Source: DATJCV01 sp963707665
Lineage (GTDB): Bacteria > Pseudomonadota > Gammaproteobacteria > Burkholderiales > Burkholderiaceae_D
Assembly (NCBI GenBank): GCA_963707665.1
Contig: CAVPQU010000017.1
Location: forward strand, 1 to 10,794
DNA: 10,794 bases
Direction: 5' to 3'
The stretch's first letter is position 1, and each line of letters opens with the position of its first letter. A program made the translations under genes and the position numbers. Positions 6,731 to 10,794 of this stretch are shown piece after piece. The notes under the pieces are model-generated. The model ran no database searches. It had not been told where the DNA came from and was given only the letters and a program-made list of their open reading frames with translations.

Positions 6731-8351
6731 ATGAAATTTGACGTCGCCATCGTCGGCAGCGGACTGGCCGGCCTGTCGGTCGCCCTGCATCTTGCCCAAA
6801 CCCATCAAGTTGCGCTCATTTCCAAACGCTCGCTGCTCGACGGCGCCAGCAACTGGGCGCAGGGCGGCATTGCCGCCGTGCTCGACTCCGACGACAGTCG
6901 TCGAGCAGCACATCGCGGACACGCTGGTCGCCGGCGCCGGCCTGTGCGACGAAAGCGCCACCCGCTTCATCGTCGAACACGGCCGCGAAGCGATCGAATG
7001 GCTGATCGAGCAAGGCGTGCCGTTCACCCGCGACGCCAGCGCCGAACTGGGCTTCCACCTGACCCGCGAAGGCGGCCACAGCCAGCGCCGCATCATCCAC
7101 GCCGCCGACGCCACCGGCCACGCGGTGCAGGTGACGCTGGAACAGAAGGTGCGCGCGCCATCCGAACATCACGCTGCTGGAACACCATTACGCGATCGAC
7201 CTCATCACCTCGGCCAAGCTCGACGCCGAAAGTCGGTCACCGGCCAGCGCTGCCTCGGCCTGTATCGTGCAGAACGTCAAGACCGGCAAGGTGCTGACCG
7301 TCGCCGCCGACCACACGGTGCTGGCCACCGGCGGCGCCGGCAAGGTCTACCTGTACACCACCAATCCCGACACCGCGACCGGCGACGGCATCGCGATGGC
7401 CTGGCGCGCCGGCTGCCGCGTCGCCGAACATGGAATTCATCCAGTTCCACCCGACCTGCCTGTACCACCCGTATGCCAAGTCCTTCCTGATCAGCGAGGC
7501 GGTGCGCGGCGAAGGCGGCCTGCTGAAGCTGCCGGCCGAAGCCGGTGCCGCCGCCGGCACCCGCTTCATGCCGGCGCACGACGAGCGCGCCGAACTGGCG
7601 CCGCGCGACGTCGTGGCGCGCGCGATCGACTTCGAGATGAAGAAACGCGGGCTGGATCACGTCGACCTCGATATCAGCCATCAGTCGACCGGAATTCTTA
7701 AAAGAACATTTCCCCACCATCTATGCCGCGCTGCCTGGAACTCGGCATCGACATCACGCAAGCAGCCGATCCCGGTGGTGCCGGCAGTGCATTTCACCTG
7801 CGGCGGCGTGGTCACCGACCTCGTCGGGCCGCACCGATTTACCGGGCCTGTATGCGGTCGGCGAAAGCGCCGTACACCGGCCTGCACGGCGCCAACCGGC
7901 TGGCCAGCAACTCGCTGCTGGAATGCCTGGTCTTCGGCCGCGCCGCCGCCCAGTACATCGAACAGCAGCCGAAACAAAAAGCCGATCGCGCTGCCGGCCT
8001 GGGACGAAAGCCGCGTCACCGACGCCGATGAGGAAGTGGTCATCGCGCACAACTGGGACGAGCTGCGCCGCTTCATGTGGAATTACGTCGGCATCGTGCG
8101 CACCACCAAGCGGCTGGAGCGCGCCCAGCACCGGATCGGCCTGCTGAAGGAAGAGATCGACGAGTACTACGCCAATTTCCGCATCACGCGCGACTTGCTG
8201 GAATTGCGCAACCTGGTCGACGTCGCTTCGCTGATCGTCAACAGCGCGCTGACGCGCCACGAAAGCCGCGGGCTGCACTACAGCCTGGATTATCCGGAAA
8301 CGCTGGCCGAAGGCGCTGCCGACGGTATTGGCGCCAGGCCGGAAACGTTGA
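6731..8351 (+). pseudogene. nadB: nadB, L-aspartate oxidase, reading frame broken 12 times
   Basis: NadB is the FAD enzyme that oxidises L-aspartate to iminoaspartate, first step of quinolinate and NAD synthesis. Conserved blocks appear in order: FDVAIVGSGLAGLS (FAD dinucleotide loop), NWAQGGIAAV, HLTREGGHSQRRIIHAADAT, LATGGAGKVY, GDGIAMAWRAGCRV, FHPTCLYHP, ERAELAPRDVVARAI, YTGLHGANRLASNSLLECLV, FMWNYVGIVRTTKRLERA, ending VLAPGRKR with TGA at 8349-8351. They lie in changing frames. Shifts of +1 fall at or near 6899, 7158, 7266, 7426, 7691, 7728, 7762, 7826, 7872, 7970-7990 and 8324; a -1 shift falls near 7231. Removing them gives 536 residues, close to E. coli NadB (540). No missense decay is evident. 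The start ATG has only a weak upstream GAAAG. As written no full-length protein can be made; sequence error is the simplest explanation, recent pseudogenisation the alternative. Confidence 0.9.
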
Positions 8352-8777
8352 GCGCCGACAGGATTCGCCAAGCCGTGATGGGATATCCCGCAACGGCTAT
8401 GTCTTCGAGCCATTCTCTAGGTCGAAATTCTTTATGGCCGGAGTATATTGAATAAGCTACCGTTTGTCCGGCGAAATTGACTGCCAGTCATGGGAGTATA
8501 TGATGACTGTAAATAAGCGTTGCAGGCAAAAATGGCCGTTTTAAATTCAGCAACGATGTAGCCAGTCCTTGCGCGTCATGAGAGTCCCGGCGTGGATGAC
8601 GCGCCCCGCTTTCGCACCCTGCTCTTCTGCGCTTTGCATGGTCCGCATCGGCGTCTATCTCTGTTTTTGTAGACCCCTGTTTTCCTGTGCCGCCCAACTG
8701 CCGGCCGTGCCGATCAGCTCGACGCGGTGATATTGCATGGGTCTCGATTCGGCCCCGAGGCGCTGCCTTGGAGATCT
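8352..8777. other. gap between convergent nadB and the GlxA-type regulator
   Basis: No clear gene or strong terminator is visible. A nine-base direct repeat GGAGTATAT occurs at 8440-8448 and 8492-8500. A partial palindrome, AAAATGGCCGTTTT, lies near 8529-8542. A small minus-strand open frame (8547-8648) is listed separately. Confidence 0.4.
8547..8648 (-). CDS. small hypothetical protein or gene remnant (33 residues)
   Basis: The frame starts at ATG 8648 and reads MRTMQSAEEQGAKAGRVIHA, then GTLMTRKDWLHRC, then TGA at 8547-8549. The composition is protein-like, and the segment GTLMTRKDWL resembles the start of a helix-turn-helix in small DNA-binding proteins, as if the rest were lost. There is only a weak GAGAT upstream, and I cannot name a family. 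It may be a degraded 5' end of a gene rather than a working one. Confidence 0.25.
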   Translation of the reverse strand: MRTMQSAEEQGAKAGRVIHAGTLMTRKDWLHRC

Positions 8778-9752
8778 TCAAGGACGTCCAAATGCCTGGC
8801 GATATTCCGCTGGAGTCAGCGCCGTCAGTTCCTTGAACATGCGCCGCATGCTGGAGTCGCTGCTGAAGCCGAGTTCGGCGCTGATGGTATTGGCCGGTAC
8901 GCTGGAGTGGATCAGGCGCTCGCTGGCCTGATTTAGCTTGATCCGTCGCAAATAGCTTGCCACCGTTAATCCTGTGACGGCGGCGACTTTCCTGGCCAGC
9001 GTCCGTTCGGTCGTATGCAACTCCTCCGCCAAGCGGCGCACCGTCACTTCGGCCGCCGGGATTTGTTCGGTGACGGCATACAGCTTGCGCAGCAGCCGAT
9101 CCGGTTGTTCGACCAGATTCATCGTTTGAAAGGCAAGGTGGGTCCGCTCCGGGCGCGGCAAGACCATGAGTTTCGTCAGGTCGCGATAGGCTTCCATACT
9201 GAGGCGCTCCTCGATGAATGCCTGGGCGATCGGCAGATAGCCGTTCACCCCCGATGCGGTTGCGGTACGCGGATTGAAAATACTGGTGCGTTCGGTTTGC
9301 CAAATGATTTTCGGATGGCGCTCCCGCATCAAGTCGCCCAACCACCATGTCACCGTCGCTTTTTGTCCGTTTAGCCTGCCGCTGGGGGCGATCAGGCAGA
9401 CGCCGGTGCAGTAACTCCACAGCATGACGCTTTTCTGAAGGCCGCCCAGCACTGCGATTACATCCGCATTCCGGCCCAGGGCGTCGGCTATCTGCTGCGA
9501 GGACTCGGCCCAGAATCCGGGCACCAGTATCGCGTCAAGGCGGGCGCCCTGAATCGCGGCCACGGCTTCCAGCGATTGGCCATGAGCGCATTCGACATGG
9601 CCTGCTTGCTCGGCTACGAACAGCGGCTCGAAAAGACGCGCGCCGGCGCGCCGGTTCGCCGCATGCAAAAGATCCGCGAAGGCGAACAAGCCGGCCGGCA
9701 TGCATTTGGGATACAGGAGTAAACCGATACGAAAAGGAGTCGTTTGCGGCAT
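8778..9752 (-). CDS. GlxA-type transcriptional regulator (DJ-1/PfpI domain plus AraC helix-turn-helix)
   Basis: The 324-residue regulator has a DJ-1/PfpI-like sensor domain in residues 7-190: FRIGLLLYPKCMPAGLFAF, DAILVPGF, and the nucleophile elbow SYCTGVCLIAPSGRL with Cys115. An AraC DNA-binding domain follows in residues 230-324. Its first helix-turn-helix is around VTVRRLAEELHTTERTLARK (237-255) and the second around ANTISAELGFSSDSSMRRMF (287-306), ending LTPAEYRQAFGRP. This is the GlxA architecture. I chose the ATG at 9752 because the conserved domain begins just after it. A TTG at 9815 would add 21 residues of unrelated sequence, and an ATG at 9788 is also in frame; none has a good ribosome binding site. 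The gene is divergent from the hydrolase at 9844, which is the most likely target. The effector is unknown. Confidence 0.88.
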   Translation of the reverse strand: MPQTTPFRIGLLLYPKCMPAGLFAFADLLHAANRRAGARLFEPLFVAEQAGHVECAHGQSLEAVAAIQGARLDAILVPGFWAESSQQIADALGRNADVIAVLGGLQKSVMLWSYCTGVCLIAPSGRLNGQKATVTWWLGDLMRERHPKIIWQTERTSIFNPRTATASGVNGYLPIAQAFIEERLSMEAYRDLTKLMVLPRPERTHLAFQTMNLVEQPDRLLRKLYAVTEQIPAAEVTVRRLAEELHTTERTLARKVAAVTGLTVASYLRRIKLNQASERLIHSSVPANTISAELGFSSDSSMRRMFKELTALTPAEYRQAFGRP

Positions 9753-9788
9753 GGCAGAAAATGAATGTTTAATGTCAGTTCCTGCCAT
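9751..9788. promoter_or_regulatory. imperfect dyad and candidate promoter between regulator and hydrolase
   Basis: ATGGCAGAAAATGA (9751-9764) and the reverse complement of 9775-9788 (ATGGCAGGAACTGA) agree at 12 of 14 positions, with a ten-base spacer. A fair plus-strand promoter, TTGCGG (9744-9749) with 18 bases to TTTAAT (9768-9773), overlaps it. The arrangement suits an operator for the adjacent GlxA-type regulator acting on the hydrolase gene. The left arm overlaps the regulator's chosen start codon. Confidence 0.4.
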
Positions 9789-9843
9789 TTTAAGTGGAGC
9801 GTCGAAATCGGACAATGAGCCTTCTCATCAAGAAGGAGTCCTC

Positions 9844-10623
9844 ATGAAAATCACGCAGCTACGCAATGCGACGGCGGTTCTTGAAATCGGCAACTACCGG
9901 ATCCTGATTGATCCGATGCTGGCGCCCAAAGACGCCCTGCCGCCCCTGAAATTGCTCGGCCAACGCCAGCGCAATCCGGTCGTTGACTTGCCGGCCGTGA
10001 GCGAGTCGACCCTCGAAACGGTGACGCATTGCCTGATCACGCACTGCCAAAAGGGACACTTCGATCATCTCGACCGCCTGGGAAAGCAGTGGCTGCGCGA
10101 GCGGCAGATTCCGGTCATTTGCACGCCGCATGATGCAGGCTATCTTCATGAACGCGGCCTGAAGACCATCCCGCTACCGGAGAATCACCTGGAACCCCAA
10201 GCGTTTCTGGGCGGGCAGATCAGGACCGTGCCTTGCACGCATGGCAAAGGCGCGATCGGTCTGTTAATGGAGCATGGCGTCGGCTACTTCATTGAAATGC
10301 CGGGGGAACCAAGCCTGTATCTGTCGGGCGACACGATTCTTACGCAGACGGTGCGTGAATTCCTGCAGCGGCAGCAGCCGCAAATCTCGCTGGTTCCCGC
10401 CGGCGGAGCCAAATTTGACCTTGGGCACGAAATCATCATGGGCGTCAACGAAGTGATCGAGGTCACACAGACGGTGACAGGCACGGTGGTCGCCAACCAT
10501 CTGGAAGCGCTCAGTCATTGCCCGGTAACGCGAACGGGATTGCGCGCCGCAGCCGCGCGCGCAGGAGTCGGAGAACGGCTGCGGATTCCCGAAGACGGAG
10601 AAACATTGGAATTCAGCGTCTGA
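9844..10623 (+). CDS. metallo-beta-lactamase-fold metal-dependent hydrolase (UlaG-like)
   Basis: The 259-residue cytosolic protein opens with the fold's first strands, MKITQLRNATAVLEIGNYRI and LIDPML (21-26). The metal motif is ITHCQKGHFDHLD (65-77). The usual HxHxDH is altered: His72, Asp74 and His75 are in place, but the first His is displaced to position 67. Other likely ligands are His133 (CTHGKG), Asp163 (YLSGDTIL) and His219 (ANHLEALSHCP). The start is the ATG at 9844, preceded at good spacing by AAGGAG; an upstream ATG at 9700 would run through the divergent promoter and the regulator and is rejected. It lies 91 bases from the GlxA-type regulator, which probably controls it. The substrate is unknown; the family includes lactonases and other ester or amide hydrolases. 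Confidence 0.88.
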   Translation: MKITQLRNATAVLEIGNYRILIDPMLAPKDALPPLKLLGQRQRNPVVDLPAVSESTLETVTHCLITHCQKGHFDHLDRLGKQWLRERQIPVICTPHDAGYLHERGLKTIPLPENHLEPQAFLGGQIRTVPCTHGKGAIGLLMEHGVGYFIEMPGEPSLYLSGDTILTQTVREFLQRQQPQISLVPAGGAKFDLGHEIIMGVNEVIEVTQTVTGTVVANHLEALSHCPVTRTGLRAAAARAGVGERLRIPEDGETLEFSV

Positions 10624-10794
10624 GATTTGTGACCGTTTATGGCGGAAGCTGGACATGCTTCGTGTGCCGAACATGGCCATTGCGATTCGAGCATGCCTTG
10701 CAACGCCCAGTCCGCTACAAAGGCGTGCCCTCTTGCCCCCGAACCCGGCCTAGGCGGCCATGCCAATCGCCGTGTCCGACGGCGCCGGCCCGAT

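Noticed and set aside
6731..8351. Programmed frameshifting as an explanation for nadB
   Set aside because: Twelve shifts with no shared slippery heptamer or stimulatory structure would give almost no product; no bacterial precedent fits.
8352..8455. C-terminal beta-strand-like peptide (NGYVFEPFSRSKFFMAGVY) just after nadB
   Set aside because: It resembles an outer-membrane protein tail but is too short, lies past the NadB stop, and has no upstream partner in frame.
8488..9420. Minus-strand open frame of 310 codons
   Set aside because: Overlaps the GlxA-type regulator in another frame; low-complexity Arg/Gln-rich translation.
9700..9843. Upstream ATG that would lengthen the MBL-fold hydrolase by 48 residues
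   Set aside because: It would overlap the regulator gene and the divergent promoter; the ATG at 9844 has AAGGAG at proper spacing and the family begins there.
10644..10661. Hairpin GAAGC/GCTTC after the hydrolase gene
   Set aside because: Five-base stem without a T run; not convincing as a terminator.
10750..10794. Possible C-terminus of a minus-strand gene entering from the right (IGPAPSDTAIGMAA, stop at 10750-10752)
   Set aside because: Only 14 residues are visible and a plus-strand ATG at 10760 is equally possible; not enough to call.
1..10794. CRISPR arrays, rRNA and tRNA genes
   Set aside because: No regularly spaced direct repeats and no cloverleaf or rRNA-like sequence were seen by eye on either strand.

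Overview
The sequence looks like the chromosome of a Gram-negative betaproteobacterium, most likely Burkholderiales and perhaps Oxalobacteraceae. This rests on the character of the encoded NadB, penicillin-acylase and GlxA-type regulator proteins, the high GC of the right two thirds, and the gene order. It is my reading of protein resemblance, not a database result.

Left third (about 1-4160) is accessory and patchwork. It opens with a strong intrinsic terminator (16-45). Next come an AT-richer stretch with one intact SAM-dependent methyltransferase gene (461-1282) and a decayed IS5-type transposase tail on the minus strand (1302-1560). A lone ABC ATPase gene with several altered catalytic motifs follows (1923-2537, minus). 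Then there is a 5'-truncated, frameshifted RibD-C/dihydrofolate-reductase-like remnant (about 2576-2793) and an intact gene of the same superfamily (2871-3509). The intact gene is bracketed by GTTAGGC (2836-2842) and GCCTAAC (3515-3521), the layout of an integron gene cassette, although its attC appears cut short and no integrase is present. About 650 bp without a gene follow, holding a small hairpin and a 100-nt element with 14-bp perfect inverted ends (4011-4110).

Right two thirds (4165-10794) is GC-rich and looks like core genome. It contains a penicillin-acylase family N-terminal-nucleophile hydrolase (4165-6603, minus). Divergent from it is nadB, L-aspartate oxidase, the first enzyme of NAD synthesis from aspartate (6731-8351, plus). 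A GlxA/AraC-type regulator (8778-9752, minus) lies divergent to a metallo-beta-lactamase-fold hydrolase that it may control (9844-10623, plus). The roughly 90-bp space between these two holds a dyad that could be an operator.

The most striking observation is nadB. Every conserved NadB block is present and almost unaltered, but the reading frame changes 12 times in 1.6 kb: 11 shifts of +1 and one of -1. Neighbouring genes read cleanly. This is either a locally bad stretch of sequence or assembly, or a very recent and odd inactivation. I did not find a convincing new multi-gene defence or biosynthetic system. The best leads are nadB, the orphan cassette and the degenerate ABC protein.
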